From contig NC_069135.1 in NCBI RefSeq assembly GCF_026914265.1, forward strand, positions 12,436,887-12,500,886: a stretch of DNA of 64,000 bases, written 5' to 3'. Shown here in pieces: positions 46,901 to 59,354 of this stretch. Under the pieces are notes generated by a model, which ran no database searches, was not told where the DNA came from, and saw only the letters and a program-made list of their open reading frames with translations. Positions within the stretch are counted from its first letter, which is position 1. The number at the start of each line of letters is the position of its first letter. Made by a program: the position numbers and the translations under genes. Source of the stretch: Mya arenaria. Taxonomy: Eukaryota; Mollusca; Bivalvia; Myida; Myidae.

Positions 46901-48603
46901 ATTAAATTAAATGGCTAAAGCATATAAAACACACATATAATACAAGCGATTACAACAACAACAACACAGTACATCATAAAACAAAACATTGACATGGAAC
47001 TTACTGATATTATCAAACACTCTTACTCCCTCGTACTCCCATGGTGACTTTTCTTATCTATGCATGTTATCATCAGTAACCAAACCCACATATATTAGTA
47101 TATGGAAAGAGGCTAAAAGAATATCACGGAACTGCCATTCTCGGTTTAAATACAAAATCTGCTGATGTCGTAAAAAAACATGACAAAACTAAATAAATGC
47201 AGCTGAATGAAATAATGATCATTCCAATCCATTGCTAACCCAAGACAAACACAAAAGACTACAAATGCAAATCAATACTAACCATCAGAACATCAGATTC
47301 CAAGTAAAACAATCAAGTTTTCTAAAACAAAGTAAAACAAACATCTCTGTAGACTTCAAATGTGCACGACAATCAATCAAGCTTGGGTTTCCCGCTTCTT
47401 CTTTACAAAGGCAAGGCAGAGAAATCTGATTAACTTACTGCATAATCTCATTACAGGATTATCTCTCTTCGACTGTAAATTTACTTGGCTTCATCATTGT
47501 GTCACGTGATTGAATGATGCGCTTAGAGTGGATATTAATTCTTTGTTTACGTTTCGATGTTCATTCATCTTTTGGTGCAGGGATACTACTTTAATGTTAT
47601 CTTTATCTAAGTTCAACAGATTAAATCATTTAAATAGATATTGCGTTATGAGTGCTTCTTGCTTTGTCAAATCTACCTCGGTTATTTAAAACATAGCTTG
47701 CAATTAATATAGTCTGCACTTTCTCAAACTATATTTTTGGTGGTAAATCGGCTGGCGATATTTGTTACTATTAATAGGAATTTTCTGTTGTGAGTGTCGA
47801 GTTTGTGGCTACACTGAACAGGGTTGATACAACCCTGTTCAAAAATCAATGTATACACACAAATTCTTATAAATAGCCAGGCGCATAGCTGACTACGCAA
47901 TTACACAGTTGCGTAATGAAATTTTGACATGTCAAATTTTTTTCATACCCAAACCCCCGAATTTTTCAAATAAAAACCCAATATGGGGGTAGGGCATGAA
48001 GGGGTTAATAATTTATGCTGTCCGTCATTGATCTGCGTTATCCCAAATTGGCACTAGCTACCCGCTTGATAGCGTCATACAAACTCAATCTCGAAGGTAT
48101 TTTCTCTTTTCGGCACCAGTAAAAAAGGCAGTATTTGAAGACGTCATGTGCAGTTTTCTTTAATCACACCATACAATTCGGTAACTAAACCGTTTGTGGA
48201 AGTTTGACCAATCATTCATGCAACCTTTTTAATTTAGTTTTCAGATCATTTGTAATGAAAACATTTCCCCTTTGCTGAAAGTCAGTGTTTTGGGATTTTA
48301 AGGACACTTTAATGTTGATGTTGGTTTAACAAATTATAATTGGTAGCGGTTAGATTTATAAAATATAATGTTCTTTCTCTCTTCTGGTAGATAAACAGCC
48401 GTGTTCGTTTCCCAGTTTTAACTCGGAACCCTATTGACGTCACCAAATTTCTCCGTCTGTGGCCAATATCATTTTCCGAAGTCCCAGTAACAAACATGTT
48501 AAAGACAGGCTGTATGTGTTACGTCGACATGTCCATGCAAAATTTTACCGGTTCTTAAATAAATAATCTTTTCAGGTCAAAACCATGGGTGGATCCAGGA
48601 TTT
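43941..48603. other. No gene recognised
   Basis: AT-rich sequence, with (TA)-rich patches near 46.25 and 46.4 kb, a short perfect inverted repeat ACAGGGTTG-ATA-CAACCCTGT near 47817-47837 and many chance open frames. No splice-bounded exon series was found on either strand. Confidence 0.4.
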
Positions 48604-48646
48604 GAGGGGGCGTAATTGTGTGGCGCAACTGTGCATACGCCCCCTC
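48604..48646. repeat. GC-rich hairpin downstream of sulfotransferase stop
   Basis: Perfect 11-bp arms GAGGGGGCGTA and TACGCCCCCTC enclose 21 bases. It lies 120 bp past the stop codon of the minus-strand sulfotransferase gene, so it may be in its 3' untranslated region. GGTGGATCCAGGATTTG just before it resembles the ends of dispersed DNA elements (a similar piece is at about 50716). Confidence 0.6.
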
Positions 48647-48765
48647 TTCACCGATACGGAATTTATAGGCTGTTAATGTGATTGCCAGTGTAAAACAACA
48701 ATCGAAATAGTTCACCTTATTTAAGGCATAAGTCGCATTATACAAAGATGTAGTTTCTCTCTCCG

Positions 48766-49160
48766 CTAGTGTAATGACGTTGATGTATTTGTAAAGAGAT
48801 CGTCATTGTCTCCCATCCAAATAATGCCGAATTTGTCTCTCAGCTGTTTTGACGTTTCTGCTATGCTAAGGTTTATTTTTGCCTGCAGCGGTCGGTCGAA
48901 CAGCTCCACGAGGCTGCGTACGCGAGTCCATTTCCGGCTCGGCCTGTGGAAACTACCCTCGCCGCACTGCACCGCGCACCTTACGTCTGCGTCACTGACG
49001 TTAACGTGAAGGAAGGCAAGTAAGTGGTGGAGCTCCCCATAAACGTCCCGACGGATGCGCGAGTAGAGGACCGGAAGTAGCGCGCCCGTGTAGTTGGTCA
49101 GCCAGTAAGCGTTCATGTCCCGCCACCAGTCCAACAGCTTCGGCTGACTGTGCCGCCAAC
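48766..49160 (-). CDS. Sulfotransferase exon 4: C-terminal part
   Basis: Acceptor GTTTCACTAG; stop TAG at 48766-48768. Encodes WRHSQPKLLDWWRDMNAYWL, then the region HHLLAFLHVNVSDADVRCAV and EGSFHRPSR, which aligns with the FLNVSVS...EGSFRR part of WSCD proteins. Confidence 0.82.
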
Positions 49161-51474
49161 CTAGTGAAACGAATGGTGTCATATTAGATACGATATGATA
49201 TCAAAGACCATTTTCAGCAAAATAGCGATCAATATAGGAGAATCAAATGATTGATTCTTATTATCGTGCGTCCAATCATATTTTCGCGATTTTGCATCCC
49301 ATGAAGCGCGCTTTTATTTTAAATTTACATTCCGCCTTTCATGTTACTTTATTTTTGCGATAATAATGATTTTGGTTGCAATTATTTTCGCGTTCTTCCC
49401 GAAAATATCGATATATTTTTAATACACAGGTCTTTCTTGCGAATCACCGCCTACGTCGACCGGCTCATGCAAAATGAGTGCAAATTTTGTCATACCGAAA
49501 AAAACAACAAACAAGTGCAAATGCAATGTGTACGTATGCACGTCATGTACGTACGTGAGTTGTTTTTCATGAACGCCTCCTCTGGAACCGTCTCCATGTG
49601 CCAGAAGTACATGTTGGCCACAATAAACTCATACGGGTTGCGCACCAGCAGCACCGCGCGATCAAACTCGGGGATCACCTCCGGCAGTCGGTCCACGTAC
49701 GTCCTCTCGAACGCCGGGTCCGGTAGGTGCGCCTTAACCAGCAGGCAGCGCTTACGGTCCACCTCGTGCGCGCACTCAAACGGAAAGCCATGGTCTCTCA
49801 GCTCCTTGTCACAGTACAGCCCAGTCGTGCAGAACCCTGTCGAATACAAAACGATAGCAATAAATCACTTACAAGTTCTGGAAGGTGCAACATAATAGGG
49901 AAGACCTTGACGTGTAGTGTGGAAGCAAGATTTAGTTTATATTTCACCTGGTAAGACATGTCAATCTAACGTCTATATGTTATCACAATTAAAGAAACCA
50001 CAGCTGAAACGTCACACATATGATTGTGGTGCTTGAATTGATTAATCAATTAACTTTCAATACATTTCCTCTATGTCAACCACGTACCCGTGGCTTGCTG
50101 AAGAAGGTGGCGCACCCATGTGTTGCCGGCCCGCCAGGGACCCACCAACCCCGTGAACGCCAGCTCCACTGGAGACAGCCGGATGTCGCCCGATGGCCGC
50201 TCCCGACACCAGTGGTTGCTCCCTGCCTTGTTTCCGTCAGTAATGTCTTGTAAATCGGATATCACCGTCCGAGGGAATGGGGTCACCCACTGGCGGAGAC
50301 GCTCTGCTTGGGTCTTAGGGTCGCCCGGGGCCCGAATGGACCGGAATGCGTCCAGTACAATGGAACGGTCGGTAAGGGAACGCTCGTTTGTCAACCACAA
50401 CCAGAGAAGTCCAAATGATGTCAGAAACACTGACAACAACCACCACCTGAAATATTTTGTTTATACTTAAGTGCAACTTAACAATAATCCATGGTGGTAT
50501 TGTTCAAAAGGGAACAACAGAGATAAGTTGACTGTTCGATCATTTTACATTGCTCTGGAATTTGAAATTATACATCATTTTTGGAAACTCATGAAGCAAA
50601 AAAGAAAATACACACAAGTGGGGAAGTGTTACAAGAATGCCTTTTTAGTTTTTATTATAAGAATACTATGTCTTCAGTTGTATTTATTGTTTGACTTTCG
50701 TATCTTAAAACTAGGGGCGGACCCAGGATTTGACGTTAGGGTGTTTACCTTGGGACTCATCATAATTAAATCAAACGCGCCGCGGTTCGCAAGCGAACGT
50801 TCGTTTGCATTTTGAAACACTGTTTAACATTGATTTGGCAATGACCACTAGTGCATAAGGGGCGATTCCTGCCCCTCCCACTTAATGTGTGCAACAGCCA
50901 AGGGCATAGCTAGCCGTCTATTCACGTGGATTCATAGTGTGCTACGAGGATTTGGGGACATGCACCCTCGGAATATTTTGAAAATCGTGGTGCATTCTGG
51001 GCGTTCTGAGGTGCTAAAGTACTAAAAAATGGACAGTTTAAGGACCATGTAGTCGAGTAAGCATACTGCAAATTATCTGATTTTTTTGTTTGAATCATGT
51101 GGACTCAGTCACGTATTCGCGTATGGGCAGCTACGCAACTGACAGCTGTCCAAGGGAATATAACAAATAAAATGTGCATACATTACATCACAATGCAATA
51201 TCTTAGACGTTCGATAGCCAAAGTGTTACCATGTTTAGAGCCTGTATGTATAGTTCTGGCTTCCATAACGTTGTTGATATATTTATTTTTTTGATGTTTA
51301 CAACACATTAAACACATCCAAAAATATATATAACGTGTTCGCTGAAGTTCTTTAGCTACTGTATGTGGTGTTCGGAAGATTAACATTATTTTGGAGAACG
51401 CATACTAATAACCTAAAATAAATATTTATAGCATAAGTTGATGAAATAACCTGTACATACCTTGTTTTTGACAT
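48766..51474 (-). CDS. WSCD-like type II membrane sulfotransferase, 349 aa
   Basis: Four exons (51461-51474, 50088-50446, 49555-49836, 48766-49160) join in phase to 350 codons including TAG. The start ATG at 51474 gives MSKTRWWLLSVFLTSFGLLW, a short cytosolic tail and a type II signal anchor, as in Golgi sulfotransferases. PAPS-binding signatures are visible: the 5' phosphosulfate loop GPWRAGNTWVRHLL (residues 107-120) and the 3' phosphate motif VLLVRNPYEF (186-195). This arrangement matches the sulfotransferase domain of WSCD1/WSCD2, which sulfate sialic acids in vertebrates. The WSC domains of those proteins are missing, so this is a shorter relative. The acceptor sugar here is unknown. The last exon has cysteines and NVS, NLS and NTS sequons fitting a lumenal domain. 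Confidence 0.82.
49555..49836 (-). CDS. Sulfotransferase exon 3: 3' phosphate-binding motif
   Basis: Acceptor TTCGACAG, donor TCAC|GTACGT. Encodes FCTTGLYCDKELRDHGFPFE to FMKNNS with KAH and VLLVRNPYEFIVANMYFW. Confidence 0.82.
50088..50446 (-). CDS. Sulfotransferase exon 2: anchor, stem and PAPS loop
   Basis: Acceptor AATATTTCAG, donor ACGG|GTACGT. Encodes the membrane anchor, a stem of about 70 residues, and GLVGPWRAGNTWVRHLLQQA. Confidence 0.82.
51461..51474 (-). CDS. Sulfotransferase exon 1
   Basis: Only 14 coding bases (MSKT plus two bases of Arg), then donor AAG|GTATGT. This start was chosen because its frame enters the hydrophobic anchor of exon 2; the in-phase alternative ATG 15 bp upstream does not. 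Confidence 0.72.
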
Positions 51475-51929
51475 TCTGTTAGCGCCATTCCTGTTGTTAT
51501 TGCAGTGTTTCCTTTACATTGTTCAATAATCTGTCTGGTCAATGATTAGGTTACGTCACACACATACTCATGCAGTTAAATTAAGTGAACTACTTGTGTT
51601 TACATACCAGGTAACACATATTGGCTTGTGACAGGTATGCTTTAAACCGTATCCTCATGTACATAAATACTCCGCAGTTTAAACACTATACATTATACTT
51701 CCGTTAAAAGGTAAGGTTACACTAAATATGGGATATCAACAGGGCATTTTACCAAGTTAAAGGCCGAAAGGTTCACAACTTCTTGTATTAAACGCTGTAG
51801 GCAAAAGTATACACACCAGTTACTGATGATTAAAATACACATTTGCATTAATCTTTGTGCAAGCACGGTACTATTAAATAGCATACAGTGAGTATAAGAC
51901 AGTGAATCAATGGAGTGTTGAGAATGAAT

Positions 51930-53345
51930 CAATAGAGAACAAGCAACCGAGGGCTGAGGCTGCGTCAATGGAGATCAACCATATCAGAGTTGAGACCAAA
52001 ACATGGAGAATAACCGAGCCAGGGTTAAGACAGAACCATGAAGAAAAACCATACCAGAGTTGAGACCGAACCATGGAGATCAACCATACCAGAGTTGAGA
52101 CGGACAATGGAGATCAACCATACCAGAGTTGATACCGAACCTTGGAGAATAACCATACCAGAGTTGAGACCGAACCATGGAGAACAACCATACCAGGGTT
52201 GATACCGAACCATGGAGATCAACCATACCAGAGTTGAGACGGACAATGGAAAATAACCACACCAGAGTTGAGACCGAACCATGGAGATCAACCATACCAG
52301 AGTTGAGACCAAACCATGGAGATCAACCATACCAGAGTTGAGACCGAACCATGGAAAATAACCATACCAGGGTTAAGACCGAACCATGGAGAACAACCAT
52401 ACCAGAGTTGATACCGAACCATGAAAAATAACCATACCAGAGTTGAGACCGAACCATAGAGATCAACCATACCAGAGTTGATACCGAACCTTGGAGATCA
52501 ACCATACCAAAATTGAGACCGAACCTTGGAGAATAACCATACCAGAGTTGAGACTAAACCATGGAAATCAACCATGCCAGAGTTGATACCGAACAATGGA
52601 GAATAACCATACCAGAGTTGAGACCGAACCATGGAGATCAACCATACCAGAGTTGAGACCGAACCATGGAGATCAACCATACCAGAGCTGAGACCAAACC
52701 ATGGAGATCAACCATACCAGAGTTGAGACCGAACCATGGAAAATAACCATACCAGGGTTAAGACCGAACCATGGAGAACAACCATACCAGAGTTGATACC
52801 GAACCATGAAAAATAACCATACCAGAGTTGAGACCGAACCATAGAGATCAACCATACCAGAGTTGATACCGAACCTTGGAGATCAACCATACCAAAATTG
52901 AGACCGAACCTTGGAGAATAACCATACCAGAGTTGAGACCAAACCATGGAAATCAACCATGCCAGAGTTGATACCGAACAATGGAGAATAACCATACCAG
53001 AGTTGAGACCGAACCATGGAGATCAACCATACCAGAGTTGAGACCGAACCATGGAGATCAACCATACCAAATTTGAAACCGAACCTTGGAGAATAACCAT
53101 ACCAGAGTTGAGACCGAACCATGGAAATCAACCATACCAAAGTTGAGACCGAACCATGGAGAATAACCATACCAGAGTTGAGACCGAACCATGGAGATCA
53201 ACCATACCAGAGTTGACACCAAACCATGGAGATCAACCATACCAGAGTTGAGACGGACAATGGAAAATAACCACACCAGAGTTGAGACCGAACCATGGAG
53301 AGTAAACATACCAGAGTTGAGACCGAACCATGGAGAATAAACATA
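51930..53345. repeat. 35-bp minisatellite, about 40 units
   Basis: Units with AACCATACCAGAGTTGAGAC and then CGAACCATGGAGATC start about 0.45 kb upstream of the sulfotransferase start codon. A block of 11 units (385 bp) is repeated almost exactly: 52288-52672 against 52673-53057. The stop-free frames are artefacts. Confidence 0.95.
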
Positions 53346-54645
53346 CGACGATTAAGACTGAGTCAATGGAGTGCAAACATACGAGAGTTGAAACTATTTC
53401 AGAAGAGCGCAAATATACGAGGGTTGAGACTGTGTCATGGGAGTACAGTCATACGTGAGTAAGACTGAGTCAGTGTAGTACAAACATACCGGACTAGAGA
53501 TTGTATCAGGAGACTGCTAACATATGAAGGTTGAGACTGCCTCATGGGAGTAAAGTCAAACGAGGGTTGAGATTGAGTAGATGGGATACAAATATACGTG
53601 AGTGAGATAATGTAGTATAAACATACGAGGGTTGAGACTGTGTCTGGAGAGCTAATATACGAGGGCTGAGAGTGACTCATAGGACCAGAAACATACGCGG
53701 TGTTGAGTCGGTCGAGTAAAAATATACGAGGGTTGAGACTGGGTCAATGGAGTGCAAATGTACGAGGTTTTAGACTACGTTAATGGAGTTCCAATGTACG
53801 AGGGTTGAGACTGATTCAATGGAGTTCAAATGTACGAGGGTTGAGACTGATTCAATGGAGTTCAAATGTACGAGGGTTGAGACTGGGTCAATGGAGTTCA
53901 AATGTACGAGGGTTGAATCTGGGTCAATGGAGTGCAAATGTACGAGGATGCAGACTGGCTCAATGGAGTGCAAATGTACGAGGGTTGATACTGGGTCAAT
54001 GGAGTTCAAATGTACGAGGGTTGATACTGGGTCAATGGAGTGCAAATGTACGAGGATGCGGACTGGCTCAATGGAGTGCAAATGTACGAGGATGCGGACT
54101 GGCTCAATGGAGTGCAAATGTGCGAGAGTGAGACTGGGTCAATGGAGTGCAAATGTACGAGTGTTGAGACTGGGCCAATGGAGTGCAAATGTACGAGGAT
54201 GCGGACTGGCTCAATGGAGTGCAAATGTACGAGTGTTGAGACTGGGCCAATGGAGTGCAAATGTACGAGTGTTGAGACTGGGCCAATGGAGTGCAAATGT
54301 ACGAGTGTTGAGACTGGGCTAATGGAGTGCAAATGTACGAGTGTTGAGACTGGGCCAATGGAGTGCAAATGTACGAGTGTTGAGACTGGGCCAATGGAGT
54401 GCAAATGTACGAGTGTTGAGACTGGGCTAATGGAGTGCAAATGTACGAGTGTTGAGACTGGGCCAATGGAGTGCAAATGTACGAGTGTTGAGACTGGGCC
54501 AATGGAGTGCAAATGTACGAGTGTTGAGACTGGGCCAATGGAGTGCAAATGTACGAGTGTTGAGACTGGGCCAATGGAGTGCAAATGTACGAGTGTTGAG
54601 ACTGGGCCAATGGAGTGCAAATGTATGATAGTTGAGACTTGTAAC
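53346..54645. repeat. 36-bp minisatellite with degenerate flank
   Basis: Units of 36 bp with TGTACGAGTGTTGAGACTGG become very uniform from 54140 to 54630 and are looser from 53740 to 54140; 53346-53740 holds heavily decayed relatives (ATACGAGGGTTGAGACTG). Because 36 is a multiple of three, both strands carry long periodic frames; I reject these as genes. Confidence 0.92.
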
Positions 54646-56548
54646 ATTTGAAAGCATATGTAAACAATATTACAATAAAACCTGTTTGGGTTTTGACAAG
54701 ACTGCAAAATACGTAATTTCAGATGAAACAACGATGCCTTTCATGTAAACCTTTGTACCAACCTAACATAGTGTGCCAGTTTGTACATTTAATGGCAGTG
54801 CTCATAATAAGTTATTCACTTTCAACTCTGGAAACGGATGTACGGAGACCACTATACCGAATATCATACTGGCACTATACCGTTTACCAGGACCAAAATA
54901 TTAAATACCATTCACCGAATACCATTATATAAATTTCCATTATATTATTGTTTACCATTATACCATTTAAAATATACTTGTTACTTGCATGATGTGGACA
55001 GATCGTTACAAGTAATAAAAAACTATGTATTGGGTTTCATGGTTTTATGTAAACAACAACTGTTACATAAACATGTGTGTACCCACTACTGGTTACGTCC
55101 AGTGGCCGTCCCGCTGTGAACCGTGAATAAAATGATAAATAAATAATTGTATAATTTTTATATCAAACCATATCAATAACTACATTTTATTTGGGAACTG
55201 ATTGTGGAATGATAAGCATAAGCAACAAAACATATTTTTGCTAGAATAAGAGGTATGTCCGTAATGTAAATAGAAAAATAATCTTCTACAACTTTATTCT
55301 AATAATTGTGGGGTTTTTTTACAATAAAATTTACATTTGCAAAAAACGGACACATTCATAAGATATTATTGCAATTGTACTAAGAGTAATTGAAAAGTGA
55401 ATCAAAAAAGGAAACAGATGTTTGTAAAACATGAATGTCCCTCTAATGGCAGCCAATGAATCATTGCCCATTTAATGTCAGTGGGGTAAGTTCAGGTTAT
55501 GATCAACGTCCCTTCCAAGTTTGAGGACTGTAGGTATAGTTTAAGTTATTGATCAGTTCAATGTGTTGTTATGGTCCTCCTGGCAGCAGTGAACTAGTTA
55601 ATGGATAATAGAAAGTTAACCATAAGGGCAACGCGGGTGATACAGATATACAGATAGCTGCTGAAACACAATGATATATTTAACATATTGGACTATTTAA
55701 TTGCAAAAACAATTTTGGAATATCATTGTGAGATTTATGAATTAAAAGACCTGCTCCTCATAACTATACTCATACGAAATATTCTGAATTATTTGACTCA
55801 TGTTTAATGACAATCCCAATACATGATAATTAGTTTTGTGTATTGTTGAGTTAAAATTTCAATTGTCAACAGACCTTACGGACACACCTCTAACTTCAAT
55901 ATAGCTACAACAGAAACAAGAACAATGTTCCATACATCTACAACATGAAACCACTCCGAGTACATTTAGTGTTCAGGCTCATGCCTTTGGCAATCAGGTC
56001 GCTGGACACATTTTATCATTTAGAAGAGCTCTGACAACCAAATAACCATTTAGCAGTCAACAAAGACCAAATTACCAGGTAGTAACAAAAATAAACCGTC
56101 AAATTTCCATTTCGTCATTAATAAATTTAATATCAAGTTATTTAGAAGCTTGCAAATTTCCACTTGCTAGAAAAGAGGCATTCGATAGGCATTCGGTACT
56201 GAACACTAAGAAAGTTAGCATGTATATTTTGACTTCTTAAAGATTAGTCGGCACCGGGTTGTGCTCTGCCTGCAGACTTAATCATTTAGAAAACCAAAAA
56301 TAATCACTTACTATTATATTACATGGTATGTTACTGACTGTTGTATTATACATTTATAACATAAACTCTTTAAACTACACAGTAAGTTTTCACTGTTTAA
56401 GGTGTAACACCAATCCTGTGCATTATAGTGAACACTTGCTAGTATTGAAACACAAGATCATTGGAAAACTAAAGGACATGTATATTGTATCATGACAGGT
56501 AACTCTTTCAAATACAATGAACTTACATGTTACAGGGTCACATACATG
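54646..56548. other. No gene recognised
   Basis: AT-rich unique-looking sequence between two minisatellites, with no exon-like frame. Confidence 0.4.
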
Positions 56549-57160
56549 TTTATATGGTATTTAGTGGTATGTGTGTTCGACATCGATGTTTATATGGTAT
56601 ATGGTGGTATGTGTTGTCAACATCGATGTTTTTATAGTAATGGTGGTACGTGTGTTCGACATCGATGTTTATATGGTATATGGTGGTATGTGTTGTCAAC
56701 ATCGATGTTTTTATAGTAATGGTGGTACGTGTGTTCAACATCGATGTTTATATGGTGGTATGTGTTGTCAACATCGATGTTTTTATAGTAATGTTGGTAT
56801 GTGTGTTCGACATCGATGTTTATATGGTATATGGTGGTATGTGTTGTCAACATGGATGTTTTTATAGTAATGTTGGTATGTGTGTTCGACATCGATGTTT
56901 ATATGGTATATGGTGGTATGTGTTGTCAACATCGATGTTTTTATAGTAATGGTGGTACGTGTGTTTGACATCGATATTTATATCGTATATGGTGGTACGT
57001 GTGTTCGACATCGATGTTTATATGGTATATGGTGGTACGTGTGTTCGACATCGATGTTTATATGGTATATGGTGGTACGTGTGTTCGACATCGATGTTTA
57101 TATGGTATATGGTGGTACGGATGGTCAACATCGATGTTTATATGGTATATGTATGTGGTA
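56549..57160. repeat. 40-bp minisatellite with alternating units
   Basis: Two unit types alternate over much of the array: GTGTTCGACATCGATGTTTA (then TATGGTATATGGTGG) and GTTGTCAACATCGATGTTTT (then TATAGTAATG). They form a dimer of about 79 bp; the last third is made of the first type only. About 15 units in all. Confidence 0.92.
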
Positions 57161-58156
57161 AATGGTATGTGCTATTGGTGTTTATACAAAAAGTTCATGA
57201 TCATTTTTTAATATAAAATGTTTAAAACCAATATAAAATCTTATATAACATATTAATAGTTTCACATTGACTTTGGAATATCATTTTGATTTAGTAAACA
57301 TAATTTCTTGTACATATCACAACATAATTGTTGTCCTTGCTATTAAAGAAAACAGAATATTTCTCAAGAGAAACTTTTTTTACTTTTAATCAAAGTTATT
57401 AAACTGATGATCTGATACTGTAATCAAGAAAATATCTTAATTTGTTTTCTGAAAATGTATTGCTATATGAACTGTTTTAGATAATTTCATTTAAAAAAAC
57501 TATTTCATTTCATATTACAAAATTGATGTTCAAAAAGTGAATAAACAACTATTCAAAACAATCTCTAAAGCATATTAAGGGGAGGGGGGAAGCAGAAGAA
57601 ACAACAATATATACCATTAATTACTATTAAACTTTTACTTGAAAAGATTTGTATACAATGTACAATGCTTTTGTAAAAATGACCTAGATCTCTTGATTAT
57701 GCCTTGTATATAGTTTGATACTTTAGCTTTACATGATAAAAACCAATATTATCACAATTTTACCCACATTAACCAAGAAAAACCAACACTTCACACATCA
57801 AATAAATATATACCTCACATACAACCAATTAAATACCAGGGGCAGATAATAGGCATAATTAAACAGACTTGATCAATAGTAAACTAATTGTTTTTTATTA
57901 GCAATTATGACTTTAATATCTTTAAATTAATTCATTTTCTTGCTTGTTCAATATTGCTTATATGGAAACTACTAAATGTCTTTAACATGTACATGTATCT
58001 GTAAAACAATTTGCCTTTTAAAAATGTTATAACAATGTCATATTCCTTCAATTATTTCTAAAATATCATGCAGCCATTAACTAACAATGTTACATGAACA
58101 AACAAATCTCCTTAAATACCCAAGTTAATTGTTATCATTATTATACCATTTATTTA
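57161..58156. other. No gene recognised
   Basis: AT-rich sequence without clear features. Confidence 0.4.
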
Positions 58157-58792
58157 ACAAGAGCTGTCGTAGGACAGCTTGCTCGACTTTATGATGCTTT
58201 GTCTTAGATGTGAATGCACTAGTGATATGTATCAGCCCAATGTATATAAGTGTGAAGTATCATGTCACTTGAATGAACTGCATCAAGACATAGTGCATCA
58301 GACATTTACACTGCATTGAATAAGGTACATAACTGAATGTTATACTTGATCGATAAGAAGATCAAGGTCCATACTTTGAATTAAGGATGATATGGATGTA
58401 CATGAACAATTGTTTCAAGTTCAAATTGTGTAATTTGGATCAATTGTATTCAAGCTATAAGTAAAAAATATATGTTAATGAGAGGCCATAAATTGTAATA
58501 AGTGTCATACAGAGTTGTCTAACTTGACTGTGTGATGGCCCTAAACAACTGTGTGAAGTATGAAATTCACTGAGCCCAATAAGCCCTAAAACTGATCAAG
58601 GGCATAACTTGTTCTTTTGATAATAAATATGAAGTTATAAAACCTAATTGTTTGATAGCCGTTAACAATTGTGTGAAATATAAAGCCATTTGAATGAAGG
58701 GCATGGAAGTAATAAGTGAAAATCCCAGTCAGAAATAAAACCAGATACACAATGTGCCCTAAAAATTATCCCAAGTCAATCAAGGGCCATAC
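58157..58792 (+). repeat. Older dispersed repeat split by the transposon, left part
   Basis: Starts ACAAGAGCTGTCGTAGGACA and contains internally repeated blocks (TGATGGCCCTAAACAACTGT at about 58533 and a variant near 58650). The right part resumes at 63003 with the related GGTCCTAAACAACTGTGTTA. The opening words resemble a repeat I associate with bivalve genomes; that is from memory. Confidence 0.55.
58789..58792. repeat. Target site duplication ATAC, left
   Basis: ATAC directly precedes the left inverted repeat; the same four bases follow the right one at 63003-63006. Confidence 0.72.
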
Positions 58793-58830
58793 CGTCCCAT
58801 TAGAGCAAAAAGGTACCAACTAACATTTTG
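58793..58830 (+). repeat. Left terminal inverted repeat
   Basis: Thirty-eight bases matching the inverse of 62965-63002 except at two places. It carries the first AAAAAGGTACC motif. Confidence 0.85.
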
Positions 58831-59175
58831 GTCAAAATTGACTTTTTGGCATTTTCTGAACCATTTTTAATCAATCTTTAATATATATAAAAATCTAGTT
58901 TGTACCTAGATGATTAAAAACGATATTGCATCGGGTACAAAGGTACCAAGTGAAAATCAAGCTTTAAGTTTCTGCAAAAAGGTACCATGTGCACAGTGTT
59001 TCAGGCAAAAAGGTACCATATGTCAAATGGTACCTTTTTGTTCCAACGCTTTTTGTAACTTTGCTATAGTTGTATGCAAAAAGGAACCAAGTGACACATG
59101 GCTCCTTTTTGCACTTACTATTTTGTAAACTTGAGTGGCATTTATACATACAAAACAGTTCATATGGTACCTTTA
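58806..59175. promoter_or_regulatory. Left subterminal GGTACC repeat cluster
   Basis: GGTACC flanked by A-runs occurs at 58812, 58942, 58981, 59012, 59029 (inverted) and 59166 (inverted), with degenerate copies near 59082 and 59100. The pair at 59012/59029 forms a palindrome. Such repeats usually bind the transposase; here that is inferred. They also lie just upstream of the start codon and could affect expression. Confidence 0.75.
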
Positions 59176-59354
59176 GGCACAGAGTTGAATACACAAACCA
59201 GATGCTGGTTTACTGATAAGGTGTCGGACAATGTCCATTGTATTGCAGATAAGAGGGTGTGTATACAATGAAATTGTGATAATCAAGCTTAAAACCTTGC
59301 ATTTTATGAGAGCCTTCCTCGAAAGTAAGATGGAAATAGACTGAGAATACAATC

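Noticed and set aside
46200..47460. Several 60-70 codon frames on the plus strand
   Set aside because: Low-complexity AT-rich frames with no motifs, splice signals or similarity.
49341..50470. Plus-strand frames of 184, 116 and 77 codons
   Set aside because: They overlap the sulfotransferase exons on the opposite strand, where PAPS-binding motifs and GT-AG junctions define the real gene.
54006..54731. Open frames of 241, 203 and 187 codons on both strands
   Set aside because: The 36-bp unit is stop-free in several frames on both strands; periodic peptides with no conserved start, and no splice or promoter context.
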